From Pseudomonas sp. (GTDB lineage: Bacteria > Pseudomonadota > Gammaproteobacteria > Pseudomonadales > Pseudomonadaceae), in contig NZ_JASLGE010000014.1 of NCBI RefSeq assembly GCF_030150285.1, positions 8,275 to 72,274 on the forward strand: a stretch of DNA of 64,000 bases, given 5' to 3'. Each line of letters begins with the position of its first letter. Position 1 is the first letter of the stretch. A model generated the notes under the pieces. That model was not told the DNA's origin. It ran no database searches and worked only from the letters and a program-made list of their open reading frames with translations. Below are positions 41,144-50,184 of this stretch, in pieces. The position numbers and the translations under genes are program-made.

Positions 41144-42589
41144 ATGCAATGGGAAGTTGTGATCGGGCTGGAAATTCACTCCCAGCTCGCCACTCAATCG
41201 AAGATTTTCTCCGGTAGCGCGACGACGTTTGGTGCTGAGCCGAACACCCAGGCCAGTCTCGTTGACTTGGGCATGCCGGGTGTTTTGCCAGTACTGAACC
41301 AGGAAGCGGTGCGCATGGCCGTGATGTTTGGCCTGGCCGTTGACGCCGAAATCGGCCAGCACAGCGTGTTCGCACGCAAAAACTATTTCTACCCGGACCT
41401 GCCGAAGGGTTACCAGATCAGCCAAATGGAGTTGCCGATCGTTGGCAAGGGCCATCTGGACATCACGCTGGAAGACGGCACCGTCAAACGTGTCGGCATT
41501 ACCCGCGCCCACCTGGAAGAAGATGCGGGCAAAAGCCTGCATGAAGACTTCAGCGGAGCCACTGGCATCGACCTGAACCGCGCCGGTACGCCGCTGCTGG
41601 AAATCGTCTCCGAACCGGACATGCGCAGCGCCAAAGAAGCCGTTGCCTACGTGAAGGCGATGCACGCGCTGGTGCGCTACCTGGGTATTTGCGACGGCAA
41701 CATGGCTGAAGGTTCGCTGCGTTGCGACTGTAACGTGTCGGTGCGCCCGGTCGGCCAGGCCGAGTTCGGCACACGCTGCGAGATCAAGAACGTCAACTCG
41801 TTCCGCTTTATCGAGAAGGCGATCAACAGTGAAGTCCAACGCCAGATCGAACTGATCGAAGACGGCGGCAAGGTCATCCAGCAAACGCGCCTGTACGACC
41901 CGAACAAAGATGAAACCCGCGCCATGCGCAGCAAGGAAGAAGCCAACGACTACCGTTACTTCCCAGACCCGGACCTGCTGCCGGTGGTGATCGAAGATTC
42001 GTTTATCGAAGACGTTCGCGCCACCCTGCCGGAACTGCCACCGCAAAAACGCGAGCGCTTCCAGTCGCAGTTCGGCCTGTCGGCCTACGACGCCAGCGTA
42101 CTGGCCTCGAGCCGTGAGCAAGCCGACTACTTCGAAAAAGTCGTGAGCATCAGCGGCGACGCCAAACTGGCGGCCAACTGGGTCATGGTTGAATTGGGCA
42201 GCCTGCTCAACAAGCAAGGCCTGGACATCGACCAGTCGCCCGTCAGCGCCGAATTGCTCGGTGGGATGTTGCTGCGAATCAAGGACAACACCATCTCCGG
42301 CAAAATCGCCAAGGTCGTGTTTGAAGCCATGGCCAATGGCGAAGGCACTGCCGATGACGTCATCGACAAGCAAGGCCTCAAGCAAGTGACCGACAGCGGT
42401 GCCATTGAAAAGGTGCTGGATGAAGTACTCGCGGCCAACGCCGAGCAAGTGGAGCAGTACCGCGCGGCAGACGAAGCCAAACGTGGCAAGATGTTCGGCT
42501 TCTTCGTAGGTCAGGCGATGAAAGCATCCAAAGGCAAAGCCAACCCGCAACAGGTCAACGAACTGCTGAAAAGCAAGCTCGAAGGCTAA
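41144..42589 (+). CDS. gatB: Aspartyl/glutamyl-tRNA amidotransferase subunit B
   Basis: Binds the misacylated tRNA, phosphorylates its carboxylate and amidates it. It has 481 residues from 41144 (MQWEVVIGLEIHSQL), with GAGGAG upstream. The cradle domain has YFYPDLPKGYQISQ and the C-terminal YqeY-like tail has FFVGQAMKASKGKANPQQVNELL. A frame opening upstream inside gatA is only a read-through of the same frame and is not the start. It is followed by a REP pair. Confidence 0.97.
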   Translation: MQWEVVIGLEIHSQLATQSKIFSGSATTFGAEPNTQASLVDLGMPGVLPVLNQEAVRMAVMFGLAVDAEIGQHSVFARKNYFYPDLPKGYQISQMELPIVGKGHLDITLEDGTVKRVGITRAHLEEDAGKSLHEDFSGATGIDLNRAGTPLLEIVSEPDMRSAKEAVAYVKAMHALVRYLGICDGNMAEGSLRCDCNVSVRPVGQAEFGTRCEIKNVNSFRFIEKAINSEVQRQIELIEDGGKVIQQTRLYDPNKDETRAMRSKEEANDYRYFPDPDLLPVVIEDSFIEDVRATLPELPPQKRERFQSQFGLSAYDASVLASSREQADYFEKVVSISGDAKLAANWVMVELGSLLNKQGLDIDQSPVSAELLGGMLLRIKDNTISGKIAKVVFEAMANGEGTADDVIDKQGLKQVTDSGAIEKVLDEVLAANAEQVEQYRAADEAKRGKMFGFFVGQAMKASKGKANPQQVNELLKSKLEG

Positions 42590-42599
42590 ATCGCACACT

Positions 42600-42672
42600 C
42601 ACTGCAGGAGCGAGCTTGCTCTCGATCTTTTCAAGATCAAAAGATCGCGAGCACGCTCGCCCCTACAGGCAG
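42600..42672. repeat. REP pair between gatB and the RlpA-like gene
   Basis: Two opposed units, GCAGGAGCGAGCTTGCTCTC (near 42604-42623) and GATCGCGAGCACGCTCGCCC (near 42643-42662), separated by GATC/AAAAGATC linker sequence. Together they can fold into one long hairpin after gatB. Confidence 0.75.
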
Positions 42673-42696
42673 GAGTGGCACACAAAGGATTTCCCC

Positions 42697-43068
42697 ATGA
42701 AGCGGCTACTCGGCGCTTGCGCCTTGCTCGGCTTGCTCACTGGCTGTGCCAGCCATGACATCGACCCTCGCGGTTATGACAAAACCGGTATCGCCTCTTA
42801 TTACGGCGCTCGACACCACGGTAAACGTACCGCCAGTGGCGAGCCCTTCGACCAGCACGCCCTTACCGCCGCCCACCGTAGCCTGCCTTTTGGCACACGG
42901 GTAAAGGTCACCAACCTCAGCAACGATAAATCCGTCGTGGTTCGCATCAACGATCGTGGCCCCCATACCGGCGGCAGGTTGATTGATCTTTCGCGCCAGG
43001 CCGCCCAGCAGTTGGATATGCTGCGCAGCGGCACCGCAAAAGTCCGGATCCAAGGCTTGAGCGATTAA
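42697..43068 (+). CDS. RlpA-like double-psi beta-barrel lipoprotein
   Basis: Short outer-membrane lipoprotein of the RlpA family. It has 123 residues: lipobox LLTGCAS (C at about 17) after a short signal sequence, then a DPBB domain with GIASYYGARHHGKRTASGE, HRSLPFGTRVKVTNL and the catalytic-region VRINDRGPH. RlpA of P. aeruginosa cleaves naked glycan strands at the septum; this copy lacks the SPOR domain, so its targeting differs. It corresponds in position to the small rlpA-like gene after gatB in other Pseudomonas (recalled). Confidence 0.9.
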   Translation: MKRLLGACALLGLLTGCASHDIDPRGYDKTGIASYYGARHHGKRTASGEPFDQHALTAAHRSLPFGTRVKVTNLSNDKSVVVRINDRGPHTGGRLIDLSRQAAQQLDMLRSGTAKVRIQGLSD

Positions 43069-43086
43069 TCAAGGAGCCATCGAACT

Positions 43087-44157
43087 GTGGGGTTGAACGT
43101 CTTATCGCCGTGGAACTTGCTGCAACTGCTGGGCGGGCTCGTACTGCTGATCGCAGGGGCCGAACTGTTGGTGCGCGGTGCCGTGCGCATGGCCACTCAC
43201 CTGAAAGTGCGCCCGCTGTTGATCGGCTTGACGGTCGTCGCCCTGGGCAGCAGCGCCCCTCAAATGACTGTCAGCCTGCAAGCGGCCTTCAATGGCACCC
43301 CGGACATTGCCGTTGGCAGCGTGATCGGCAGCAATATTTTCAACATCCTCGTCACCCTCGGGCTCTCGGCATTGATTATCCCCCTGCGCGTGTCGCGCCA
43401 ACTCGTGCGTCTGGATATCCCTTTGATGATACTGGCCAGCGGCCTTGTGTTCGCACTGACGCTGGACAAGACGCTTGATCACCTCGACGGCGTGATTCTG
43501 CTGATCGGGCTAGTGATCTACCTGGGCCTGCTGCTGCGCCAGTCACGCCACAGCGGGCATCATCACGTCAGCTCCAATCTGCCTCCCGCGTCATGGCCCT
43601 ATAACATCCTGTGGGTGCTCTGCGCGCTGGTCATGCTCGGGGTGGCTGGCCGGCTGTTGCTGGACGCGAGCCTGGAGATTGCCATGGAGTTGGGCCTGTC
43701 CGAGCGCATCATCGGTTTGACAATCATTGCCATCTGCACCTCACTCCCCCAACTGGCCACCTCCGTGATCGCCGCCTTTCGAGGCCAACGTGAAATTGCC
43801 GTGGGTAACGTGATTGGCAGTAACCTTTTCAACCTGCTGGCAGTGCTGGGCATTACCGCGTTGGTGGCCCCCCTGCCGCTGTCAGTGTCGCCCAACGCGC
43901 TGGCCTTCGACCTGCCGGTGATGCTGGGCGTAGCAGTGCTGTGCTTACCGGTGTTCTACGCCGGTTACCGCGTCACACGCCTGGAAGGTGTGTTGTTTCT
44001 AGGGCTGTACCTGGCTTACGGGCTGCATGTTGTATCGTTCACCACGGGCATGCCTCTGGCTGCCAAACTTGAACACTTGATGCTGTTTTATATCTTGCCC
44101 GCGCTGCTGGTGTTTGTGCTGTTCACTACTCTGCGTGCCTGGCACCGGCAGCACTGA
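43087..44157 (+). CDS. Calcium/sodium antiporter of the CaCA family (YrbG-like)
   Basis: Inner-membrane cation exchanger with two homologous halves of about five helices each, 356 residues. The duplicated alpha-repeats are visible: GLTVVALGSSAPQMTVSLQA and GSNIFNILVTLG in the first half, GLTIIAICTSLPQLATSVIA and GNVIGSNLFNLLAVLG in the second. The first repeat has Gln (APQ) and the second Gln (LPQ) where many members have Glu, so transported ions are uncertain. It starts with GTG at 43087 after AAGGAG. Confidence 0.88.
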   Translation: MGLNVLSPWNLLQLLGGLVLLIAGAELLVRGAVRMATHLKVRPLLIGLTVVALGSSAPQMTVSLQAAFNGTPDIAVGSVIGSNIFNILVTLGLSALIIPLRVSRQLVRLDIPLMILASGLVFALTLDKTLDHLDGVILLIGLVIYLGLLLRQSRHSGHHHVSSNLPPASWPYNILWVLCALVMLGVAGRLLLDASLEIAMELGLSERIIGLTIIAICTSLPQLATSVIAAFRGQREIAVGNVIGSNLFNLLAVLGITALVAPLPLSVSPNALAFDLPVMLGVAVLCLPVFYAGYRVTRLEGVLFLGLYLAYGLHVVSFTTGMPLAAKLEHLMLFYILPALLVFVLFTTLRAWHRQH

Positions 44158-44168
44158 GGTGTGGCGCG

Positions 44169-45110
44169 CTAAATCCAGCCGCCCCACTGCAGCACGAAAA
44201 TCCCGATATTGGTGGTGATCGCCGCCATTAGGGTGGTGATGACGATAATCGATGCGGCTAACTCGTGATTGCCGTTGGCCGCCCTCGCCATGACATAGCT
44301 GGCCGCCGCTGTCGGGCTGGCAAAGTACAGAAACAACGTGCCCAACTCCGGCCCGCGAAAACCGTACAGCCACGCCCCCAGTGTCGTGATCAGCGGCAAG
44401 CTGACCATTTTGACCAGGCTCGCGCTCAGCGCCACACTGCCGCTTTTGCGCAGGCTCGCCAACGACAGCGTTCCACCGATACAGATCAGCGCCAGCGGCA
44501 ACGTCATGGCAGCCAGGTATTCACCGGAAGCTTCCAGCCAGCCCGGTAGGCCGATCTTGAACACCGCAAACGGTACCGCACCCAGCACACTGATAATCAG
44601 CGGGTTCTTGAACACACTTTTGCAGATGCTCCACGGGTCGGACTTGATCACCGGGCTGTAGACCGCCAACACAATGGTCGACAGGGTGTTAAAGAGCAGA
44701 ATCACCAACCCGGCGAGCACCGCTCCCAACGAAATACCGTAATCGCCATACATGCTGGCAGCCAGCGCCAGGCCGATCACGCCGTTATTGCCGCGAAACG
44801 CACCCTGCGTGTAGATCCCGCGGTCGTCACGAGGGCACCGCCAGATCGACCACCCCCATGCCAAAGCAAAACTGGCCAGTGTGGCGACCGTAAAGTAGCC
44901 AAGCACCTCGGGCTGCATCGCCGCCCGCAAATCCGCATGCAAAATACCCAGAAACAACAACGCGGGCATGGTGACGTTGAATACCAGCGCCGACGCCGTG
45001 TGGATAAAATTGTCATTGATCCAGCCAACGCGTTTAAGCACCACCCCCATAAAGAGCATGGCAAACACGGGCGCGGTAATCGCAAGGGTCTGAAGAAAGA
45101 TTGCCAGCAT
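44169..45110 (-). CDS. Auxin efflux carrier (AEC) family transporter
   Basis: Predicted inner-membrane permease with about ten hydrophobic segments in 313 residues from the ATG at 45110 (MLAIFLQTLAITAPVFAM). FRGNNGVIGLALA and LICIGGTLSLASL are family-typical. Bacterial members include malonate and other organic-acid carriers; the substrate here is unknown. It converges on the antiporter gene and follows hpt on the same strand with a strong hairpin between. A longer frame to 45149 lacks family support. Confidence 0.85.
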   Translation of the reverse strand: MLAIFLQTLAITAPVFAMLFMGVVLKRVGWINDNFIHTASALVFNVTMPALLFLGILHADLRAAMQPEVLGYFTVATLASFALAWGWSIWRCPRDDRGIYTQGAFRGNNGVIGLALAASMYGDYGISLGAVLAGLVILLFNTLSTIVLAVYSPVIKSDPWSICKSVFKNPLIISVLGAVPFAVFKIGLPGWLEASGEYLAAMTLPLALICIGGTLSLASLRKSGSVALSASLVKMVSLPLITTLGAWLYGFRGPELGTLFLYFASPTAAASYVMARAANGNHELAASIIVITTLMAAITTNIGIFVLQWGGWI

Positions 45111-45160
45111 GTCAGCACACCCGTAGCGTTCATGAGAGAGCCAAGACACGCCAGAGGCGG

Positions 45161-45191
45161 GTTTAGAAGCGAGCGGGTCTCGCTTCTAAAC
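45161..45191 (-). terminator. Perfect inverted repeat after hpt
   Basis: Thirteen-base arms GTTTAGAAGCGAG (45161-45173) and CTCGCTTCTAAAC (45179-45191) with a five-base loop, nine bases after the hpt stop codon. No T-run follows, so it may act as a 3' stability hairpin or a Rho-assisted terminator. Confidence 0.55.
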
Positions 45192-45199
45192 AGGCGTGA

Positions 45200-45757
45200 T
45201 TACAGGCCTTTTACCGCATAAATGCCAGCAGCATTGCGCCAGTAACCCTTGTAATCCATACCGTAACCAAACACGTAACGGTCCACGCACGGCAGCCCCG
45301 TGTAGTGGGCTTTCAAGTCCGGGCTGGCTTTGCGGTCATGGTCCTTGTCAATCAGCACGGCGGTGTACACATTGCGTGCGCCTTCGTGCTGGCAGAAATC
45401 GACAATTGCACTCAGCGTATGGCCTTCATCGAGGATGTCATCGATGATCAGCACGTCCCGATCGATAAAGGACACTTCCGGCTTGGCTTTCCAGAACAGG
45501 TCACCGCCACTGGTCTGGTTGCGGTAGCGAGTGGCATGCAGGTAAGAAGACTCAAGCGGGAATTTCAGGTGCGTGAGCAGTTTGCCGGCAAAAATCAGGC
45601 CACCGTTCATGACGCAAAAAACCACTGGATTGGTCTCGGCCATAGCGGCCGTGATTTGCGCACCAACACGAGCAATGGCCTCTTCTACTTCAGCTTCGGT
45701 GTACAGGCAGTCAGCCTCTCGCATGACTTGACGGATATGCTCGAGATCAGCAGACAT
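45200..45757 (-). CDS. hpt: Hypoxanthine-guanine phosphoribosyltransferase
   Basis: Purine salvage: makes IMP or GMP from the free base and PRPP. It has 185 residues from the ATG at 45757 (MSADLEHIRQVMREADCLY). The PRPP motif is VLIIDDILDEGHTL (about 99-112), with a lysine-rich loop region and C-terminal DRYVFGYGMDYKGYWRN. A longer frame to 45811 has no family match. It is divergent from upp, the pyrimidine salvage gene. Confidence 0.94.
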   Translation of the reverse strand: MSADLEHIRQVMREADCLYTEAEVEEAIARVGAQITAAMAETNPVVFCVMNGGLIFAGKLLTHLKFPLESSYLHATRYRNQTSGGDLFWKAKPEVSFIDRDVLIIDDILDEGHTLSAIVDFCQHEGARNVYTAVLIDKDHDRKASPDLKAHYTGLPCVDRYVFGYGMDYKGYWRNAAGIYAVKGL

Positions 45758-45873
45758 GACGCTCTCCAGGGGGGTTGTGCAAGAAAAGCGGGCAAAGGTA
45801 CGCACCCGCATGGCTCAGATCAAGCATTTATGGACTAACGTGCAGTAATGTTCTGTAGGACATCACCCCGGAT

Positions 45874-45885
45874 TAGATTAATCTA
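45874..45885. promoter_or_regulatory. Palindrome and T-run upstream of upp
   Basis: TAGATTAATCTA is a perfect 12-base palindrome 38 bases before upp, followed by GGCCGCTTTTTTTGCC. It may be an operator or part of a leader that terminates early. No regulator can be assigned. Confidence 0.3.
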
Positions 45886-45922
45886 GGCCGCTTTTTTTGC
45901 CTGCCCAACCGGAGCTTTTACT

Positions 45923-46561
45923 ATGCCCATCCGTGAGATCCGCCACCCGCTGATCCGTCACAAGCTCGGCCTGATGCGCCGCGCAGACATTAGCACGAAG
46001 AACTTCCGCGAACTCGCTCAGGAAGTCGGCGCGTTACTGACCTATGAAGCCACCAAAGACCTGACCCTTGAAACCTACGAAATAGCAGGCTGGTGCGGTA
46101 CCGTTCAGGTCGAAAAAATCGCCGGTAAGAAAATTACCGTCGTACCGATTCTGCGTGCTGGCATCGGTATGCTCGAAGGCGTTCTGAGCCTGATCCCGGG
46201 CGCGAAAGTGAGCGCTGTCGGGGTTGCCCGCAACGAAGAAACCTTGCAGGCCCATACCTACCTGGAAAAACTGGTCCCGGAAATCAATGAGCGTCTGGCG
46301 ATGATCATTGACCCGATGCTTGCCACGGGTTCGTCGATGGTCGCCACCATTGACCTGCTGAAAAAAGCGGGCTGCAAAGAAATTCGCGCCATGGTGTTGG
46401 TCGCCGCACCCGAAGGCATTGCCGCCGTTGAGGCCGCTCACCCGGACGTGACCATCTACACAGCCTCGATTGATGAACGTCTGAACGAACATGGCTACAT
46501 CATCCCGGGCCTGGGCGATGCCGGCGACAAGATCTTCGGCACCAAGCAAAAGGACGCCTGA
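45923..46561 (+). CDS. upp: Uracil phosphoribosyltransferase
   Basis: Pyrimidine salvage: uracil plus PRPP gives UMP. It has 212 residues. The start is MPIREIRHPLIRHKLGLMR, the PRPP-binding loop is IIDPMLATGSSM (about 128-139), and the uracil-binding C-terminus is YIIPGLGDAGDKIFG. It is followed after one base by the uracil permease gene, a salvage operon. Confidence 0.97.
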   Translation: MPIREIRHPLIRHKLGLMRRADISTKNFRELAQEVGALLTYEATKDLTLETYEIAGWCGTVQVEKIAGKKITVVPILRAGIGMLEGVLSLIPGAKVSAVGVARNEETLQAHTYLEKLVPEINERLAMIIDPMLATGSSMVATIDLLKKAGCKEIRAMVLVAAPEGIAAVEAAHPDVTIYTASIDERLNEHGYIIPGLGDAGDKIFGTKQKDA

Positions 46562-46562
46562 C

Positions 46563-47837
46563 ATGCAGGACGAGTTCAACGACCCGCTCTGGCGTCAGAT
46601 CCTTTCTGGCGCGCAGATGCTCTTCGTGGCCTTCGGCGCGTTGGTGTTGATGCCTCTGATTACCGGCCTCGACCCTAACGTCGCCTTGTTCACGGCGGGT
46701 CTCGGGACTCTGCTGTTCCAGATCGTGACCCGGCGCCAGGTGCCGGTCTTTCTGGCATCGAGCTTTGCCTTTATCACGCCGATCATTCTTGCCAAGGATC
46801 AGTTCGGCCTGGCGGCAACGATGGGTGGCGTCATGGCGGCCGGGTTTGTGTACACCTTTCTCGGCTTCGCCGTGAAGATCAAAGGCACCGGTTTTATTGA
46901 CCGCCTTTTACCCCCCGTGGTGATTGGCCCGGTGATTATCTCGATTGGCCTGGCGATGGCACCGATTGCCGCGCATATGGCAATGGGCCGCGCTGAAGAT
47001 GGCACCGAACTGGTTCATTACCAGACGGCCATGATGATCTCGATGCCAGCCCTGCTGACCACCTTGATCGTCGCCGTGTTCGGCAAAGGCATTTTCCGCC
47101 TGGTACCGATCATTGCGGGCGTGCTGGTAGGTTTCGCGATGGCATTTTACTTTGGGGTGGTCGACACAGCCAAAATCGCGGCAGCCCCTTGGTTCGCACT
47201 GCCACACTTCACTGCGCCCGAGTTCAACTGGCAGGCGATTCTGTTTATTGTCCCCGTGGCGCTGGCACCGGCCATTGAACACATCGGTGGCGTGATTGCC
47301 GTGGGCAGTGTGACCGGTCGCGATTACCTGAAAAAACCCGGGTTACACCGCACGCTGGTCGGTGACGGCCTTGCCACCACCGCCGCCGGGATGCTCGGTG
47401 GCCCACCCAATACCACCTACGCTGAAGTGACTGGCGCGGTGATGCTGACCAAAAACTACAACCCGAAAATCATGACCTGGGCAGCGATCTTCGCGATCAG
47501 CCTGGCATTTGTCGGCAAGTTTGGTGCATTGCTGCAAAGCATTCCGGTACCGGTGATGGGCGGGATTTTGTGCCTGCTGTTCGGTTCAATTGCAGCGGTC
47601 GGGATGAACACCCTGATACGCCATCAAGTCGACCTGAGCGAAGCCCGCAACCTGGTGATCGTATCCGTAACGCTGGTCTTCGGTATCGGCGGCGTGCTGA
47701 TCGGCACAGGCATGGGCCCGGAAGACTTCGGCCTCAAAGGCATCGCACTGTGCGCTATTGTGGCGATTGCACTGAACTTGATCTTGCCGGGCAATGACGG
47801 CTGGAAAAACAAGAAAGGTGATGAGCCGATTATCTAA
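46563..47837 (+). CDS. uraA: Uracil permease (NCS2 family)
   Basis: Inner-membrane proton-linked uracil importer. It has 424 residues with 12-14 hydrophobic segments. NCS2 features are APAIEHIGGVIAVG (about 232-245, catalytic Glu/His), GGPPNTTYAEVTGAV (about 279-293) and PVPVMGGILCLLFGSIAA. The ATG at 46563 lies one base after the upp stop; the frame opens earlier inside upp, but that part is not homologous. Confidence 0.95.
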   Translation: MQDEFNDPLWRQILSGAQMLFVAFGALVLMPLITGLDPNVALFTAGLGTLLFQIVTRRQVPVFLASSFAFITPIILAKDQFGLAATMGGVMAAGFVYTFLGFAVKIKGTGFIDRLLPPVVIGPVIISIGLAMAPIAAHMAMGRAEDGTELVHYQTAMMISMPALLTTLIVAVFGKGIFRLVPIIAGVLVGFAMAFYFGVVDTAKIAAAPWFALPHFTAPEFNWQAILFIVPVALAPAIEHIGGVIAVGSVTGRDYLKKPGLHRTLVGDGLATTAAGMLGGPPNTTYAEVTGAVMLTKNYNPKIMTWAAIFAISLAFVGKFGALLQSIPVPVMGGILCLLFGSIAAVGMNTLIRHQVDLSEARNLVIVSVTLVFGIGGVLIGTGMGPEDFGLKGIALCAIVAIALNLILPGNDGWKNKKGDEPII

Positions 47838-48093
47838 ATCGACCTGATCCTGCCTCTGTAGGAGCAGCCGGTCGACACTTGATTGCTCGTGATCTTTAAA
47901 AAATCGCGAGCAAGCTCGCTCCTACGCGCGCTTGATCTAAGGGCCCCTTAAATCACGCTGGGGTCACACAGGTTTTGCGCAGTGGCCAGGCCGATCGCGG
48001 CGGGCCCACGAAGCAAGGTCTGTAGGAACGAGCTTGCTCGTGATCTTTTGATCTTTAAAAGACCGCGAGCAATCGAGCGTCAACCGGCGGCTG
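47838..48093. repeat. Composite repeat region between uraA and hemH
   Basis: Contains two REP pairs (about 47857-47926 and 48018-48085), each with CTGTAGGA..GAGC arms facing AAGCTCG units, and between them the block 47989-48010 that is an exact inverted copy of 3339-3360. The neighbouring TAAGGGGCCCTTAGATCA-type sequence is also shared with 3368-3390. No gene is present; it serves as the 3' region of both converging genes. Confidence 0.75.
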
Positions 48094-49119
48094 TTACAAC
48101 GCCAACGGTGCCCTTTCACAAATCGTATTCAACGCCGCCGCCCACTCCGGGTTGTCGTTGAGACACGGCACCAGCACCAGCTCCTCGCCTCCCGCCTCAA
48201 TAAACTGCTCGCGCCCGCGATCACCGATCTCTTCCAGCGTTTCGATGCAATCGGCGACAAACGCCGGGCACATCACCAGAATTTTCTTTACACCCTCCTT
48301 GGCTAACGCATCCAGACGCGCCTCGGCGTAGGGTTCGATCCATTTCGCGCGACCCAGTCGGGACTGGAAGGCCACCGACCACTTCCCGTCAGGCAACCCC
48401 ATACGCTGCGCAAACGCTTCGGCCGTACGCAGGCATTGCGCTCTGTAACACGTGGCCAGTACTTGAGGCGTAGCGTTCTGACAGCAGTCAGCATTCTTAA
48501 AGCAGTGATTCCCGGTCGGGTCGAGCTTATGCAAGTGGCGCTCGGGCAAACCGTGAAAGCTGAGCAACAGGTGATCGTAATCCTGCTCAAGGTGCGGCCT
48601 GGCGCTCTGTACCAAGGCTTCGAGGTATTCGGGTTGATCGTAAAACGGCTGAACGATCGAGAACTGAATGGGCAGTTTTTTAGCCTTGACCACACGCTTG
48701 GCTTCTTCAATGACCGTGGTCACGGTGCTGTCCGCAAACTGCGGGTACAGCGGGGCCAGGGTGACCTTTTGAATCCCTTGGGCCGCCAGGCGTGTGAGCA
48801 TGGTTTCTATCGATGGCTCGCCATAGCGCATCGCCAGTTCCACAGGCCCCTGAACCCATTCCCGGGTCATCGCCTGCTGCAAACGGCGGCTCAGCACCAC
48901 CAGCGGCGAGCCGTCCTCCCACCAGATCGAGGCATACGCATGGGCTGACTGTTCCGGGCGCTTGACCAAAATCAATGACACCAACAGACGCCGAACGGGC
49001 CACGGCAGGTCAATAACGTACGGGTCCATTAAAAACTGGTTCAAGTAGCTGCGAACATCCGCTACCGAGGTAGACGCCGGTGAACCCAGGTTAACCAGCA
49101 ACAACGCGTGGTCGGTCAT
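48094..49119 (-). CDS. hemH: Ferrochelatase HemH
   Basis: Inserts ferrous iron into protoporphyrin IX, the final step of heme synthesis. It has 341 residues from the ATG at 49119 (MTDHALLLVNLGSPAS). Typical blocks are VKRPEQSAHAYASIWWEDGSPL, LLSFHGLPERHLHKLDPTGNH-like (about 198-218; contains the metal-binding histidine), WSVAFQSRLGRAKWIEPY and CPAFVADCIETLEEI with the catalytic glutamates. It is 14 bases downstream of the TIGR01777 gene, so probably co-transcribed. Confidence 0.95.
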   Translation of the reverse strand: MTDHALLLVNLGSPASTSVADVRSYLNQFLMDPYVIDLPWPVRRLLVSLILVKRPEQSAHAYASIWWEDGSPLVVLSRRLQQAMTREWVQGPVELAMRYGEPSIETMLTRLAAQGIQKVTLAPLYPQFADSTVTTVIEEAKRVVKAKKLPIQFSIVQPFYDQPEYLEALVQSARPHLEQDYDHLLLSFHGLPERHLHKLDPTGNHCFKNADCCQNATPQVLATCYRAQCLRTAEAFAQRMGLPDGKWSVAFQSRLGRAKWIEPYAEARLDALAKEGVKKILVMCPAFVADCIETLEEIGDRGREQFIEAGGEELVLVPCLNDNPEWAAALNTICERAPLAL

Positions 49120-49132
49120 GCAACATCCTATT

Positions 49133-50035
49133 TCAGAGGCGTGTGGAAAGATCGTTGAGCGCCGCACGCAAATCAGTGAACTGAAAAGTGAAACCGGCAG
49201 CCAGCAGCCTCGCAGGCATCGCCCGCTGGCCACCCAGTAAAAGCTGTGACATTTCACCCAGGCCGGCGCGCAAAGCAAACGCCGGCAAGGGCATAAACGC
49301 AGGACGGTGCAGCACACGCCCCAATGTTTTAGCAAACTCGGCATTGCGCACCGGCTGGGGCGCGCACGCATTATAAGGACCCGTTGCAGCATTCTCATGC
49401 ATAAGAAAATCAATCAGAGCAATGTGGTCATGGATGTGAATCCACGGCATCCATTGCCGACCATTCCCGATTGGCCCGCCCAATGCCAGCTTAAAGGGCA
49501 GCAACAACCGCGACAAAAAGCCGCCCTCAGACGCCAACACCAGCCCCGTGCGAATCAGCACCACGCGAATTCCCACCCCTTGGGCACGCTGCGCCGCCTC
49601 TTCCCACGCGATGCACAAGTGGCTGGCGAAATCGTCATTCACCGGCGGTGAATCTTCTGTGAGCTCACGCTCACCCCCATCGCCATACCAGCCGACAGCC
49701 GAGCCTGAAATCAGCACTGACGGTTTTTGCTCACGGCTTTCAAGCCAGGCCACCAGTGTTTCTGTCAGCGTAATCCGGCTACTCCACAGCAATAATTTGC
49801 GCTTACGCGTCCAGGGCCGGTCCGCAATAGGTGCGCCGGCCAGGTTGATGACAGCATCGACCGGCTCCTCGCCCAACGCTTCAAGCGTACCGATACCCCT
49901 GACCCCCACACCGCACACGTCAGCAACTCGTTCAGGACTGCGGCTCCACACACTCAGGCGGTGACCTTGTGCCAGCCAGTGACGGCAGAGTTGGCGGCCA
50001 ATTAAACCGGTGCCGCCGGTCAGCAATATGTGCAT
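49133..50035 (-). CDS. TIGR01777-family epimerase-like oxidoreductase (YfcH)
   Basis: Extended short-chain dehydrogenase fold, 300 residues. Rossmann motif LTGGTGLIGRQL (about 5-16), GSAVGWYGDGGERELTED (about 112-129, the active-site tyrosine region) and the C-terminal DUF1731 (PLPAFALRAGLGEMSQLLLGGQR). Biochemical function is unknown. It precedes hemH on the same strand. It is divergent from the photolyase module across 193 bp. Confidence 0.9.
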   Translation of the reverse strand: MHILLTGGTGLIGRQLCRHWLAQGHRLSVWSRSPERVADVCGVGVRGIGTLEALGEEPVDAVINLAGAPIADRPWTRKRKLLLWSSRITLTETLVAWLESREQKPSVLISGSAVGWYGDGGERELTEDSPPVNDDFASHLCIAWEEAAQRAQGVGIRVVLIRTGLVLASEGGFLSRLLLPFKLALGGPIGNGRQWMPWIHIHDHIALIDFLMHENAATGPYNACAPQPVRNAEFAKTLGRVLHRPAFMPLPAFALRAGLGEMSQLLLGGQRAMPARLLAAGFTFQFTDLRAALNDLSTRL

Positions 50036-50160
50036 GAGTGGGTCCTCGCTGGGAGTGTTATCGGTGGCCCTGGTCTATTTTTAACGAACGACTCAGTTTA
50101 ATTGAGCCGTCGAGCATCTGAAGAATAGGCCAGACCGAGCCCCCTTGGCGCACTAAAACT

Positions 50161-50184
50161 TATACTAAAAAAAAACTTTGTACA
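50161..50184 (+). promoter_or_regulatory. Operator-like pair upstream of the FAD oxidoreductase gene
   Basis: TATACT (50161-50166) and TGTACA (50179-50184) are separated by exactly 12 bases, the same geometry as the two perfect pairs before the next gene; one base differs from T(G/A)TACA in the left half. TTGTAC (50178-50183) could be a -35 element with a poor -10 (TAGTCT) 17 bases later. Confidence 0.5.

Noticed and set aside
41069..42598. 509-codon minus-strand frame opposite gatB
   Set aside because: gatB on the other strand has all family motifs; the antisense product has no recognisable domain and no ribosome binding site.
46491..46562. Earlier start for uraA inside upp
   Set aside because: The extra 24 residues are the out-of-frame reading of the conserved upp C-terminus; the ATG at 46563 matches permease N-termini.
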